Assembly (NCBI GenBank): GCA_900553065.1
Contig: USBZ01000002.1
Span: forward strand, 44,469-108,468
DNA: 64,000 nt
Direction of reading: 5' to 3'
From: an uncultured Desulfovibrio sp.
GTDB lineage: Bacteria; Desulfobacterota; Desulfovibrionia; Desulfovibrionales; Desulfovibrionaceae
Part shown: positions 17,272-26,514 of the stretch, piece by piece
Layout of the letters: each line of letters begins with the position of its first letter
Position numbering within the stretch: the stretch's first letter is position 1
Program-made: the position numbers and the translations under genes
Notes under the pieces: model-generated
Databases searched by the model: none
What the model was told of the DNA's origin: nothing
What the model saw: only the letters and a program-made list of their open reading frames with translations

Positions 17272-18462
17272 TTATGCCGAGGCTTCGCGCAGGCGCCGGA
17301 AGCCTTCGTCCAGATCGGCTTTCAGATCTTCCACGTCTTCCAGACCCACGGCATAGCGGATCAGGGTGCAGTTGTTGCCGTTCCATGCCGGTTCCACGCG
17401 GTTCAGCGCCGTTCTCTCCGGATGACAGTGCTGCACCAGACTGTCGTATCCGCCCCAGCTTGCGCCTATGCTGAACATCCGATAGCCGTCGAGCATGGCC
17501 GCCACGGCCTTTTTGTCCGTTTTGGGAAGCACGATGGAGAACAGCGAGCCTGCGCCCGTGAAGTCCCGGGCCCAGATTTCGTGACCGGGATCGTCTTCCA
17601 GCGGCGGGTAGAGCACCTGAGTGACTTCCGGACGCTGCTGCAGCCAGCGGGTCAGTTCAAGAGCGCTGGCGTACTGCCTTTCCATGCGCACTTCCATGGT
17701 GCGCAGGCCGCGCAGTGCCAGATAGCAGTCGTCGGGAGAGGCGATTTCTCCCATCTGCATGCAGAAGGAGCGCATGCGTAGATAAAGTTCCCTTGTCCGG
17801 GCCGTGATGACGCCCATGACGAGATCGGAGTGGCCGGCAATGAACTTCGTGGCGGCTTCCACGCAGATGTCCACGCCTGCGGCAAGCGGCTTGAAATACA
17901 GTGGTCCGGCCCAGGTGTTGTCCATGATGACGATGGCGCTGTGGGCATGCGCCGCCTTGACTATGGCGGGGATGTCCTGCATCTCGAAAGTGAGCGAGCC
18001 GGGCGACTCCGTGTAGATGACGCGGGTATTGGCCTTGATGAGCACCTCGATGCCGGCGCCGATGCGCGGATCATAGAACGTGGTTTCCACGCCGTAACGC
18101 CGCAGGATGCTGTCGCAGAAGGCCCGCTGCGGGCCGTAGACGCTGTCGGGCACAAGCACATGATCGCCTGCGCCCACGAAGGCCAGCAGCGACTGGGTGC
18201 AGGCGGCCAGACCGGAGCTGGTCACCATGGAACCGGCGCCCTGTTCAAGCCTGTTGACCGCATCGCACAGGGCAAAGGCGTTTTCCGTGCCCAGGGCGCC
18301 GTAGCAGACGTTGCTGAACTTCGAGTCTCCGGCTTCGTTGGCGTCGAATTCCTCGAGCGTGGGAGCCACGATGGTCGATGCCCTGTGGACGGGCATGTTG
18401 ACGGGGCCGCCCACACGCAGGGGAGCGCGTCCCGCATGAACGAGTATGGTGGCGTCTTTCAT
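17272..18462 (-). CDS. metC: Cystathionine beta-lyase-like PLP enzyme
   Basis: A 396-aa Cys/Met-metabolism PLP enzyme (fold I). Seen: the PLP-lysine context EAATKFIAGHSDLVMG, MVTSSGLAA, DNTWAGP, and the SWGGYDSLVQH segment typical of MetC-type beta-lyases. The expected reaction is cleavage of cystathionine to homocysteine, pyruvate and ammonia, which in vivo can also release H2S from cysteine. Other members of the family (gamma-synthase, gamma-lyase) are less likely given the GASWGGY motif. It begins one base after the EF-hand gene stop, so the two form an operon. Start at 18462 chosen for GAAGGAAAG upstream and the normal N-terminus. Confidence 0.85.
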   Translation of the reverse strand: MKDATILVHAGRAPLRVGGPVNMPVHRASTIVAPTLEEFDANEAGDSKFSNVCYGALGTENAFALCDAVNRLEQGAGSMVTSSGLAACTQSLLAFVGAGDHVLVPDSVYGPQRAFCDSILRRYGVETTFYDPRIGAGIEVLIKANTRVIYTESPGSLTFEMQDIPAIVKAAHAHSAIVIMDNTWAGPLYFKPLAAGVDICVEAATKFIAGHSDLVMGVITARTRELYLRMRSFCMQMGEIASPDDCYLALRGLRTMEVRMERQYASALELTRWLQQRPEVTQVLYPPLEDDPGHEIWARDFTGAGSLFSIVLPKTDKKAVAAMLDGYRMFSIGASWGGYDSLVQHCHPERTALNRVEPAWNGNNCTLIRYAVGLEDVEDLKADLDEGFRRLREASA

Positions 18463-18463
18463 G

Positions 18464-18940
18464 TTACTTTCCTTCGACAGGCGGAGTGATGAGCGGCATG
18501 GCCGGGGCGGCCCCGGTTGCCGGAGCGGCCTTGCCGGAAGGCTCCGCGCCGGACGGCGGCATAATGAGCGGCATACCGCCTTCCACACGGGGAACGCCGC
18601 CCGCACCCTTCATGGCCTTCATCATGCTTTCCATGTCGGGCATGGAAACGGCGCCGCCGTGTCCGGCGGAAAAGGCTTTCCACTCGTTGACGCAGATGGA
18701 GCCGTTATGGTCGGTGTCGATGGTATCGAAGGCATTGCGGTTGAGGTTGGGGCGTGCGGCGGAAAGTTCCTCCCAGGTCATGTTTCCGTCGTGGTCGGTA
18801 TCCATTTCGTTGAAGCGCGCCACGGGATCGGAGGCATGAGGGGCGGCGTCGCCCTGATTGCCGGGCATGGCGAGAGCAGGAGTGCCGGAACAGGTAAGCA
18901 TGAGGGCGAGGGCAGCAGCCCCGGCAGCGATGATGTGCAT
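18464..18940 (-). CDS. Secreted EF-hand calcium-binding protein
   Basis: A 158-aa exported protein. The signal peptide (MHIIAAGAAALALML..., residues 1-25, ending ALA) is followed by two canonical EF-hand loops (DTDHDGNMTWEE and DTDHNGSICVNE), then a Pro/Gly/Ala/Met-rich low-complexity tail with PPSG/PPVEG repeats. It probably binds Ca2+ in the periplasm or outside the cell; the specific role is unknown. The start at 18940 is preferred to 18967 because AGAGG lies 9 bases before it. Its stop lies one base before the metC-like start. That coupling to a cytosolic PLP enzyme is odd. Confidence 0.8.
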   Translation of the reverse strand: MHIIAAGAAALALMLTCSGTPALAMPGNQGDAAPHASDPVARFNEMDTDHDGNMTWEELSAARPNLNRNAFDTIDTDHNGSICVNEWKAFSAGHGGAVSMPDMESMMKAMKGAGGVPRVEGGMPLIMPPSGAEPSGKAAPATGAAPAMPLITPPVEGK

Positions 18941-19251
18941 GATGGTGACCTCTCTGAAGGTTTGCATGGGGAGTATCGTCCCCTCGAAATGGCGGTTTCT
19001 GGTTCCGGCGCGTTACAGAAATACAACGCCGGGAGCTGGCGGGAAACATTCCGCCGGACGGCATATTGCAGCAGAACGGCAGGCGTCGGCAGCGTTTTTC
19101 ATGGAGTGTCCGGCTCGCTGTCGACTTCTTCGGAACGGACGGTTTCGATCTTCCCCGCTATCGAGAGCGCAGCATGACACGAGCCTGCATCAAGTGCAAG
19201 CCTGCCTTGCCATTCCTGCAGATCTGTTACAATATCGGCGCCGGAGGCATT
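18941..19251. other. Divergent intergenic region of 311 bases
   Basis: Lies between the EF-hand gene (leftward) and the GNAT gene (rightward). No RNA gene or convincing ORF. A TTGCCA ... TACAAT pair (15-base gap) just before the GNAT start may be its promoter. Confidence 0.35.
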
Positions 19252-19713
19252 ATGATACGTCCCTTTCAGGAAGAAGATATGGAGGATGTCGTCAGTCTGT
19301 GGCTGGCATCGTCGCTGCAGGCGCATGATTTCATTCCCCGTGCCTTCTGGGAGCGTGCGGCGGAAGATATGCGTACCCTGTATCTTCCCATGAGCGATGA
19401 AATCGTGCTGCACATCGACGATGCGACCGGAAGGCCGGATGCCTTTCTGGCCTTTGTCGATACGTTTCTGGCAGCGCTTTTTGTTGCTCCCGAAGCGCAG
19501 GGCCGAGGTCTGGGCAGCCGGATGTTCCGCATTGCCAGAAGAATGCATCCGGATCTTACTCTGTGCGTGTACAGGGAAAACGACAGAGCCGTGGCATTTT
19601 ATCGGAAGCACGGCATGACGGTGATCGGGGAGCGCGTGGAAGAAAAGACGGGACATGTGGAGTTCCTTATGGGCGTCGCCTCTGAAAAAGAAGAGAAGAG
19701 GGCTCTCTCGTGA
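19252..19713 (+). CDS. GNAT family N-acetyltransferase
   Basis: A 153-aa acetyl-CoA-dependent acyltransferase. The acetyl-CoA-binding motif A is LFVAPEAQGRGLGSRM (about residues 83-98), and the C-terminal NDRAVAFYRKHGM matches motif B. The N-terminal IRPFQEEDMEDV is the usual beta1-alpha1 opening. The substrate is unknown. The start at 19252 is preceded by CGGAGG; a longer in-frame opening lacks a ribosome site. Followed at 79 bases by the first trigger-factor gene. Confidence 0.8.
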   Translation: MIRPFQEEDMEDVVSLWLASSLQAHDFIPRAFWERAAEDMRTLYLPMSDEIVLHIDDATGRPDAFLAFVDTFLAALFVAPEAQGRGLGSRMFRIARRMHPDLTLCVYRENDRAVAFYRKHGMTVIGERVEEKTGHVEFLMGVASEKEEKRALS

Positions 19714-19792
19714 TGCGGAGCAGCGACACGAGGTATGAGCTCCCCTTGCCTTTGATCGGAAACAACGACTGACGAGTATTGAGTATAGTATT

Positions 19793-21073
19793 ATGGAATA
19801 TCAGATAGAAAAGAGTGACGGCGGATGGCGTCGTCTTTCCTGCTTTTTTTCGGCCGATGAGGTGCTTACTGTCTGGAAGAGTGCCGCCGCGCCTTTTGCT
19901 TCTTCTTTCCGCATGGCGGGCTTCCGTCCCGGAAAGGCCCCTCTTGAGGTACTGGAAAAGCAGTTTTTCCAGCAGATTTCCGATACGGCGACGGATATGC
20001 TTGTTTCGCGTGCGACAGATCAGGCACTCGCCTCGGAAAAGTTGATGCCTGCAACCGCGTATACCTATGAAGGAGAAAACGCCCGCCGCGGACAGAGCTT
20101 TGCCTTTTCCGTGACGTTCGGCGTTCTTGAGCCGAAGGATTTGCCGGATCTGGAAGAGCTGCATGTTCCGGTTGAGGAAGCGCAGGCGGATCCCGTGCAG
20201 GAAGAGCTTTTCCTGCGGGAGATTCTGAGTCGCGAAGGACGCAAGATTGTTGTGACCGAGGGGTATCCCCAGGACGGCGATCTTGTGGAAGCCGAGGTGA
20301 CGGGCCGGATGGACGGGCGGACGGTTCCCGGCATGAATACCGGCGTGTGCCGGATCAGACTCATGCCTTCCCGTCCCGGCGAAAAGGTGCCGGATCTGGA
20401 TCCCGTGGTGCGGGGACTGCAGGTCGGGGAAACGGGAACGGGTTCCACGCTCTGCCCGGATAATTATCCTGATCCTTCCATGCGGGGAAAGGAGATAGAA
20501 CTTGTCGTGACACTCCGGAGCATGGAGAGGGAAGAGCTGCCGCCTCTGACGGACGAACTGGCCCGGAAGCTGGGGTTCCACGATGAGCAGGCGCTCAGAC
20601 GCAGCGCTCATGTCCGCGCTCTGGAAATGGACAGGCTGCATCGTTTTTCGGAAGGCAGGCGTATGCTTCGCGACGCGCTGGAGAAGTATGAAGACTTCGA
20701 GGCTCCGGAAGCTCTGGTGCACGCCTTCCGGCGTGAGTTCATGCTGCGTTCGCGCCGGTATCTGCAGAATCAGTTCGAGTCGTCGGACAGGCTGAAGGAA
20801 GCGCTCGACGTCATGAAGCAGGAAGCCGCCGAGGCTGCCGCCGGAAAGGCTCGTGCCCGAGCGCTGCTTCTGGCATGGGCTGAGAGCAGGGGGCTGTCTG
20901 TCGACGAGTCCGAATTCGGCAGAGTGCTTGCCGGCCGCGCCGCGCGCAGAAACATGGATGCCGCGTCCTATCGTCTCAGCCTTGCCCGCAGCGGCGAGCT
21001 TTATGAGCTTCGAGCCGCCATGCTGGAAGACAGAGCGCTGAGCGAACTGATGAAAACGGCATACAGACCGTAA
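19793..21073 (+). CDS. Trigger factor paralogue (divergent copy)
   Basis: A 426-aa protein with the trigger-factor layout. An N-terminal ribosome-binding domain carries MAGFRPGKAPLEVLEKQF (the GFRxGK docking loop). A PPIase-like middle follows (GDLVEAEVTGRMDG ... PDLDPVVRGLQVGE), then a helical C-terminal chaperone arm. Trigger factor binds ribosomal protein L23 at the tunnel exit and shelters nascent chains. Compared with the next gene, the N-terminal dock is less canonical and the C-arm differs strongly. A second full trigger factor follows 169 bases downstream, so this looks like an old tandem duplication with specialisation. Confidence 0.85.
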   Translation: MEYQIEKSDGGWRRLSCFFSADEVLTVWKSAAAPFASSFRMAGFRPGKAPLEVLEKQFFQQISDTATDMLVSRATDQALASEKLMPATAYTYEGENARRGQSFAFSVTFGVLEPKDLPDLEELHVPVEEAQADPVQEELFLREILSREGRKIVVTEGYPQDGDLVEAEVTGRMDGRTVPGMNTGVCRIRLMPSRPGEKVPDLDPVVRGLQVGETGTGSTLCPDNYPDPSMRGKEIELVVTLRSMEREELPPLTDELARKLGFHDEQALRRSAHVRALEMDRLHRFSEGRRMLRDALEKYEDFEAPEALVHAFRREFMLRSRRYLQNQFESSDRLKEALDVMKQEAAEAAAGKARARALLLAWAESRGLSVDESEFGRVLAGRAARRNMDAASYRLSLARSGELYELRAAMLEDRALSELMKTAYRP

Positions 21074-21242
21074 CGGGGAGCATGCCGCTTTGCGACGGCC
21101 GCTTATCCCGCACGCGCCGTTATGGTGAGGCGGGAAGTTCAGTCGCCGTCAGGGAGCAATGTAACTTTTGCGTCCGCCCTTCGGGCATGCCTTCCTTGGA
21201 AAATATAACCCGATTATTGTCGTCCAGTGAGGAGACTCGTTC

Positions 21243-22583
21243 ATGGAATACAGCATAGATCATACTTCTCCCGCATCCGTTTCGCTGTCGGTGACCTGCT
21301 CTGCCGATGAAGTGAAGAAGGCTTTTGAGCGTGCGGCCAAGAATATCGGAAAGGGCATGAACCTGCCGGGCTTCCGCGTGGGCAAGGTGCCGGTAAATGT
21401 CATCAAGAGCCGTTTTGCCTCCCGCGTCGCGGCCGACGCCACGGAAATTCTGGCCGACGACACCATGATGTCCATCCTCGCCAGGGAGGGCATCCGTCCG
21501 CTGTATCCTACGCAGTATCGGGGGCCTGCGGCGGAAGAAGGAAAGGAGTTTTCTTTTTCTTCTTCGTTTGACGTGCTGCCGGAGGTGGATATCCCCGATC
21601 TCGACACGCTCTCCGTCACGGTGGCTGATCCCGCTCCGCAGGAAGAGGCGCTGAACGCCATGCTCGATCAGGCGCTCCGTCGTCTGGCCAGATACGAGGA
21701 TGTCACCGACCGTAAGCCCGAAGACAACGATCTTCTGACCGTGGACGTGCGGGGAACCGTGGACGGGCAGTCCCTGCCGGGCATGACGGCGGATAATTTT
21801 CGTCTTCAGCTTCTTCCCGTGCGTCCCGGAACCGCAGCCCCGGAAATGGATCCCATTGTCCGCGGCCTGAACGTGGGGGAAGAAGGGCACGGCACCATGA
21901 CCTGCCCCGACAACTATCCCGACCCCGTGTTCCGTGGACGCGAGGTGCAGCTGGATGTTGTTCTGCGTCGCATTCAGCGCGAGGTGCTGCCTCCCCTTAC
22001 CGATGAAACGGCGCAGCAGCTCGGCTTCAAGACCTTTGATGAACTGAAGCAGGAAGTATGGCAGCAGACCTTTGCCGCCCGCATGCGGCAGATCCAGCGC
22101 GAGGGCAAGCATCAGCTCATGGAGGAACTTCTTGCCACTCGCGAGTTCCCGCTGCCGGAAAGCCTTGTGCAGCGCTTTTACCGTGAGCATCAGCGCGATG
22201 CGGAACACTATTTGAAGAAGCAGCACGCCGATGAGGATACCATCCGCAAGATGCTTGAACATATGCATGAGGAATCCATGACCTTTGCCCGCAAGAAGGC
22301 CAAGGGACACACGTTCCTTCTGGCGCTTGCCCAGAAGGAAGGCATCTCGGTCAGCGGCAAGGAGGCGGAAGATGCCGTCCGGGCCATGACCAGGGGAACG
22401 GGACAGAATTATGAAGATCTGCGCAAAACCGTATGGGAGGCGGGCGTCATTACGGCCATGCAGGAACGCATGATTGCCGACAGAGCTTTGGATCGCCTGT
22501 ACGGCGCGGCCCGCAAGGTCATGGCGGAATCTCCCATGCTGAGGCCGTTTTCCGAAATACGGAAGGAAGAAGGTAAGGCGTAA
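21243..22583 (+). CDS. tig: Trigger factor (more canonical copy)
   Basis: A 446-aa ribosome-associated chaperone. The dock motif is LPGFRVGKVPVNVIKSRF near residues 38-55, closely matching the classical GFRxGKVP. The PPIase-like domain includes GTVDGQSLPGM and MDPIVRGLNVGEEG, and the long helical C-terminal arm includes PLPESLVQRFYREHQ. Start ATG has GAGGAGA upstream after a 169-base spacer from the first copy. A terminator closes the pair. I take this as the housekeeping copy because its docking loop is the better match, which is inference. Confidence 0.9.
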   Translation: MEYSIDHTSPASVSLSVTCSADEVKKAFERAAKNIGKGMNLPGFRVGKVPVNVIKSRFASRVAADATEILADDTMMSILAREGIRPLYPTQYRGPAAEEGKEFSFSSSFDVLPEVDIPDLDTLSVTVADPAPQEEALNAMLDQALRRLARYEDVTDRKPEDNDLLTVDVRGTVDGQSLPGMTADNFRLQLLPVRPGTAAPEMDPIVRGLNVGEEGHGTMTCPDNYPDPVFRGREVQLDVVLRRIQREVLPPLTDETAQQLGFKTFDELKQEVWQQTFAARMRQIQREGKHQLMEELLATREFPLPESLVQRFYREHQRDAEHYLKKQHADEDTIRKMLEHMHEESMTFARKKAKGHTFLLALAQKEGISVSGKEAEDAVRAMTRGTGQNYEDLRKTVWEAGVITAMQERMIADRALDRLYGAARKVMAESPMLRPFSEIRKEEGKA

Positions 22584-22610
22584 CAGATTGATGACATACG
22601 CTTAGTACAG

Positions 22611-22647
22611 AAAAGCTGCCGAAGACGTGTTCTCCGGCAGCTTTTTC
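22611..22647 (+). terminator. Terminator after the trigger factor pair
   Basis: AAAAGCTGCCG and CGGCAGCTTTTT pair around 13 bases, with a T-run. Confidence 0.85.
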
Positions 22648-22746
22648 TTATGGCGTTTTTGGGGAAGGCGCGGCAACGACGTGTCTCTTCAAGAGTGGGC
22701 TTGCCATGTCGCCGGCTTTGGTATGTTCGGGGCTTTTCAGGGAAGG

Positions 22747-23739
22747 CTAGCCGAGCTGCCGGATGGTTTTGGCAAGCGCAAGAATGGTGTGCGCGTAGAT
22801 ATCCATCGCATTGTAGGAACGGAGCACCCTCGTCTGCCGTTCGATGCTCAGCCCTGAGCGCCAGCCGTTTCTGCGCAGATAGTTGCTGAGGCTTGCCACC
22901 GCATCGTCAACGGAGAACAGATCGATGATGCCGTCGCCGTTGCCGTCCACGCCGTACCGGGAAATGTTGCTGGGCATGAACTGGCAAAGGCCGATGGCTC
23001 CATAGACGGAACCTTTGATCTTGAGCGGATCGAGACCGTTGGTCTGACAGTAGAGCAGCAGAGCCTTCAGCTCTCCGTAGGCCCAGTCCGCCTTGATTTC
23101 CATTTTATCCCGGATCCAGGGCAGATGCTGTTCGGCACCCTGCAATTTTTCGATATATTCGGGAATATCGGCGGGATTTCTGGTCACGGACATGCTTGCC
23201 AGCATGTGGAATGCGTTGTGTTTGCCGAGGTATCCGCCGAGCCGGGTTTCCACGAAGAGCAGGGCCGCCGCCACTTCCGAAGGAACGCCGTAATTCAGTT
23301 CGGCTCTGGCAAAGGCGACGGCGTGCTTGTTCATGAAATCCTTGCAGGCCCTGGCGTTCGTTGTGGTAACCACGCCTTTGAACCAGGGGCCGGGAATGCC
23401 GAGTTTGGTTTCAATGGGCTTCTGCGGTCTTGCCTTCGGCTTGGGCAGGTAGGCGTTGGTATAGAGTTCCCGAACCTTGATCCCCATGGGAATGGAAGAA
23501 GGCGGCATATCCAGGGATGCAAAGACTCTTCTGGCAAACGCGGGATCAATCCCGTCTCTCTGAAGTTTTAAGGAGAGATTCTGCCAGGTCTGCTGCCAGG
23601 AAAGTCTTTCGCCCGCAACGTTGTGCAGCGGCACGGACGGTGTTTCCGACTGTCCGGTCACAGTATTTCTGGCTGTGCAGGCGGAAAGCGACAGGGCCAG
23701 AAGACTGAGAACAACGATAGGAAGAGAAGATGGACGCAT
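22747..23739 (-). CDS. MltB-like lytic murein transglycosylase lipoprotein
   Basis: A 330-aa envelope enzyme that cleaves peptidoglycan non-hydrolytically to 1,6-anhydromuropeptides. The lipobox LALSLSAC places lipidated Cys at residue 21. The SLT_2/MltB domain shows LLFVETRLGGYLG (catalytic Glu in ETRLG), YGAIGLCQFMPSN, and VDGNGDGIIDLFSVDDAVAS near the C-terminus. The ATG at 23739 is chosen because it gives a proper lipoprotein signal; a longer opening to 24021 has no such signal. Confidence 0.87.
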   Translation of the reverse strand: MRPSSLPIVVLSLLALSLSACTARNTVTGQSETPSVPLHNVAGERLSWQQTWQNLSLKLQRDGIDPAFARRVFASLDMPPSSIPMGIKVRELYTNAYLPKPKARPQKPIETKLGIPGPWFKGVVTTTNARACKDFMNKHAVAFARAELNYGVPSEVAAALLFVETRLGGYLGKHNAFHMLASMSVTRNPADIPEYIEKLQGAEQHLPWIRDKMEIKADWAYGELKALLLYCQTNGLDPLKIKGSVYGAIGLCQFMPSNISRYGVDGNGDGIIDLFSVDDAVASLSNYLRRNGWRSGLSIERQTRVLRSYNAMDIYAHTILALAKTIRQLG

Positions 23740-24029
23740 GAGGGTATCCTTGTTATGTCGGTATGAAGACCGGCGTGCGACGGATGACATTAAAGTCGTG
23801 TGCCGGGGATGTGTCAAGATGGATAGGGAGAACGCGGATCGGAATGCTTCTGGAAACTCGCCGCGGTACAGGTGAGATGCGGAATCGGGAGCACGGTCAG
23901 GAACAAAGGACGCCTGTGGAATGATGGAAGGAGCCCGGAAGAGGGAAGGCCGACTTTCTTCGGGCGTCTTGTCGCCTCTGGATATTTCCGTTATAGAAAG
24001 ATATCCGTTAGTTCCAACCATCGATCATT

Positions 24030-24611
24030 ATGAAAGCATCATTTATAGCCGTTCTTTTTGTTCTGTGCCTTTCCGGGGGGCCTGTTTTTTCTTTTAATGC
24101 GGCGCACGCCGCATCCGAGTCTCCGGAGACTCAGGAAGGTATCGGCTCCGCATGGGAAGAGCCGTATGTCAAAGACGCCCGTCTGACCATAGAGAAAGGG
24201 GTGACCAGCGTGATGAACGGATTGACCACCCCGGAACAGCTGAGCGAGTCGGTGGATTATTTCTGCCGTACCTGGAACGACTGGGCGGACTCCAAACTCT
24301 TTATTCTGCAGGATGACCGGGACATTGACGTTTACGGCAATCTGTACTCCCTTCAGGTGATCTGCCGGACGCTGCGTCTGGCCGCCGAAGACTGGCACGA
24401 AGTGGAAAACAGCAGCCAGTCGTTTGCCGTGCTTGAAAAGGCGCTCTGGCTGGAGGAGCAGAGCAGACTGCTGGCGGATCCGGTGGCGGAGATCATCAGC
24501 CGTCAGAGCTACAGTGCCTACCTGCCCCGTCGTGTGGAGATTATGAAGGAACAGTTCCCCTATGTGGACGAGTTCTACAGACAGCATTCCTTTCGTTCCG
24601 TACTGCCCTGA
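24030..24611 (+). CDS. Exported protein of unknown function
   Basis: A 193-aa protein with a signal peptide (residues 1-27, cleavage near AHAA). The mature part is helical and acidic with aromatic patches (VDYFCRTWNDWADSKLF, QSYSAYLPRRVEIM). I do not recognise a family. It is transcribed divergently from the MltB-like gene, and a VOC protein gene follows 29 bases downstream, probably in the same transcript. Confidence 0.65.
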   Translation: MKASFIAVLFVLCLSGGPVFSFNAAHAASESPETQEGIGSAWEEPYVKDARLTIEKGVTSVMNGLTTPEQLSESVDYFCRTWNDWADSKLFILQDDRDIDVYGNLYSLQVICRTLRLAAEDWHEVENSSQSFAVLEKALWLEEQSRLLADPVAEIISRQSYSAYLPRRVEIMKEQFPYVDEFYRQHSFRSVLP

Positions 24612-24640
24612 GGGGCAGGCCTGAACAGGAGGTAAGGATC

Positions 24641-25051
24641 ATGGGCATCACAGGATTGCATCATGTTGGTATGTTCGTTCGGGACAGCGATGTGTATGAA
24701 CGCACAGTGACCTTTTACCGGGAGGTGATCGGCCTGTCGCCGGTGCGGCAATGGTCCAGTCCGCCGCGTCATATTACCATGCTGGATTTCGGAAACGGCG
24801 GCCTGCTTGAAATCGTCCGGGGCGCGGAAGGGGAAGGAAGCGGAGTTTTTGCGCACATTGCCCTTGCGCTGGATGCCCCTGAGAAAGTGGATGCCATGCT
24901 TGAGCGCTGTGCCGCACGGGGATGCGAGGTAACGCGACCTGCCGGTACTGTGGAAGCAGGAGAAGAGGAGAGCGGTCGAATCTTCCGTTTTCGCAACGGA
25001 TTCTGCCGTGGGCCTGCCGGGGAGTCTCTGGAATTTTTCTGTGAGTTTTGA
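24641..25051 (+). CDS. VOC (glyoxalase/bleomycin-resistance) family protein
   Basis: A 136-aa metalloenzyme-like protein with two beta-alpha-beta-beta-beta units. Likely metal ligands are His in GLHHVGMFV (near 7), Glu in LLEIV (near 56), His in FAHIALA (near 70) and Glu in ESLEFF (near 130), the arrangement of glyoxalase I and related VOC enzymes. It could detoxify methylglyoxal or act on another small substrate. AGGAGGTAAGG precedes the ATG. A terminator follows. Confidence 0.8.
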   Translation: MGITGLHHVGMFVRDSDVYERTVTFYREVIGLSPVRQWSSPPRHITMLDFGNGGLLEIVRGAEGEGSGVFAHIALALDAPEKVDAMLERCAARGCEVTRPAGTVEAGEEESGRIFRFRNGFCRGPAGESLEFFCEF

Positions 25052-25073
25052 ACGTCGTTTCATTATTTAAATG

Positions 25074-25117
25074 AAAAAGCAAGGCCGCCTTGGTGTAATG
25101 AGGCAGCCTTGCTTTTT
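25074..25117 (+). terminator. Terminator after the VOC gene
   Basis: AAAAAGCAAGGC-GCCT and AGGC-GCCTTGCTTTTTT form a long stem with one internal mismatch. It is A-rich on the left, so it could act in both directions. Confidence 0.85.
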
Positions 25118-25220
25118 TATTCATCCAAGAAGCCTGGCCGGAAAGGTGCCGGTACGGAAGCGAAATCAGGGGCGTCTTCCGTACGCGTCATCCTGTATGC
25201 CGGCAGCCCGGAAGGTCGTG

Positions 25221-26246
25221 TCAGGCAATACGCTTGATCCAGCCCTCGGGTGCTTCGATGCGGCCCATCTGAATGCCGGTAAGCGTGTCGTACAGCTTGG
25301 AGAGCACGGGTCCGATGGAGTCCATGCCGGAAGGAACGAGGATTTCCTTGTCGTGGTCCACGATCTTGCCCACGGGGGAGATGACGGCAGCGGTACCGCA
25401 GAGGCCGACTTCCGCAAAGGAGGGCACTTCGGTCATGGGCACTTCGCGTTCTTCCACCTTCATGCCGAGATAGTGTTCCGCCACATAGAGCAGAGAGCGA
25501 CGGGTGATGGAAGGCAGAATGCTGTCGCTCTTGGGAGTGACGAGCGTACCGTCGGAGGTGATGAAGATGAAGTTTGCGCCGCCGGTTTCTTCAACCTTGG
25601 TGCGGGTGGCGGGGTCAAGGTACATGTTTTCGGCATAGCCCTGACGATGGGCGTCCATGATGGGATGGAGGCTCATGGCATAGTTCAGGCCGGCCTTGAT
25701 GTGACCGGTGCCGTGAGGCGCGGCGCGGTCGAAATCGCTGACGCGGATGGTGATGGGCTTGACGCCGCCCTTGAAATAGGGGCCTACGGGCGTGACCAGA
25801 ATACGGAACTGGTATTCATCTGCGGGCTTCACGCCGATGACGGCGGAGCTGCCGAACATATAGGGGCGGATGTACAGCGTGGCGCCGGAGCCGTAGGGCG
25901 GAACCCAGGCAAGGTTGGCGCGCACGGTTTCCACAACAGCTTCAACGAAGCGTTCGGTAGGATACACCGGCATTTCCAGACGACGGCAGGAATCTTCCAT
26001 GCGCTGACCGTTAAGGTCGGGGCGGAAGCAGACCACATGACCGTTTTCCGTGGTGTAGGCTTTCAGGCCTTCGAAGCAGGACTGGGAGTACTGAAGCACA
26101 CCGGCGCATTCGGTAATGACAACCTTGTCGTCATCGGTAAGCTGACCGTCATCCCAGGCTCCGTTTTTGTAGTTGGCCACGAAGCGCTTGTCGGTTTTCA
26201 TATAACTGAAGCTCAGATTGGCCCAGTCCAGATTTTTCTTTTCCAT
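25221..26246 (-). CDS. ilvE: Branched-chain amino acid aminotransferase
   Basis: PLP fold-IV transaminase that makes or degrades valine, leucine and isoleucine. The 341-aa product shows QSCFEGLKAYTT, the PLP-lysine region HIKAGLNYAMSL, EETGGANFIFI and GTAAVISPVGKI, all typical of BCAT class IV enzymes. The start at 26246 is preceded on the minus strand by CAGGAGATG; a longer in-frame opening has no homology. It stands alone on the minus strand. Confidence 0.93.
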   Translation of the reverse strand: MEKKNLDWANLSFSYMKTDKRFVANYKNGAWDDGQLTDDDKVVITECAGVLQYSQSCFEGLKAYTTENGHVVCFRPDLNGQRMEDSCRRLEMPVYPTERFVEAVVETVRANLAWVPPYGSGATLYIRPYMFGSSAVIGVKPADEYQFRILVTPVGPYFKGGVKPITIRVSDFDRAAPHGTGHIKAGLNYAMSLHPIMDAHRQGYAENMYLDPATRTKVEETGGANFIFITSDGTLVTPKSDSILPSITRRSLLYVAEHYLGMKVEEREVPMTEVPSFAEVGLCGTAAVISPVGKIVDHDKEILVPSGMDSIGPVLSKLYDTLTGIQMGRIEAPEGWIKRIA

Positions 26247-26478
26247 GATACACATCTCCTGACAGCATACACGATCTTGAATTTCGTGCAGATGGGACCG
26301 GCCCTGGGGTCGGGAGCCTTCATGCCCGCCCGGATGAGCAGGCACGATACACTTTCGGCAAACTGTGGCATTGTAAGGCCTGATCGTCAAGCCCCGGAGC
26401 GGGCGAACCTGTGCATTTTGGTGTTTTTTTTGTTGTTTCTTCAGAAAAGACTTATAACAATCATGTAAATTTTTTCTG

Positions 26479-26497
26479 AAAAGCGGCAGAATGCCGC
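26479..26497 (-). terminator. Minus-strand terminator upstream of ilvE
   Basis: Minus strand GCGGCA TTC TGCCGC TTTT, 18 bases after the stop of the small ORF at 26515 and before the ilvE promoter region. It implies a transcript arriving from the ssb side. Confidence 0.5.
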
Positions 26498-26514
26498 CCG
26501 GCAGGCAGCGTTTT

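Noticed and set aside
17042..17386. Treating the HesB-like gene as a truncated pseudogene ending at the TGA
   Set aside because: Homology continues in the same frame without any frameshift, and the TGA replaces a conserved Cys codon, which fits selenocysteine better than decay.
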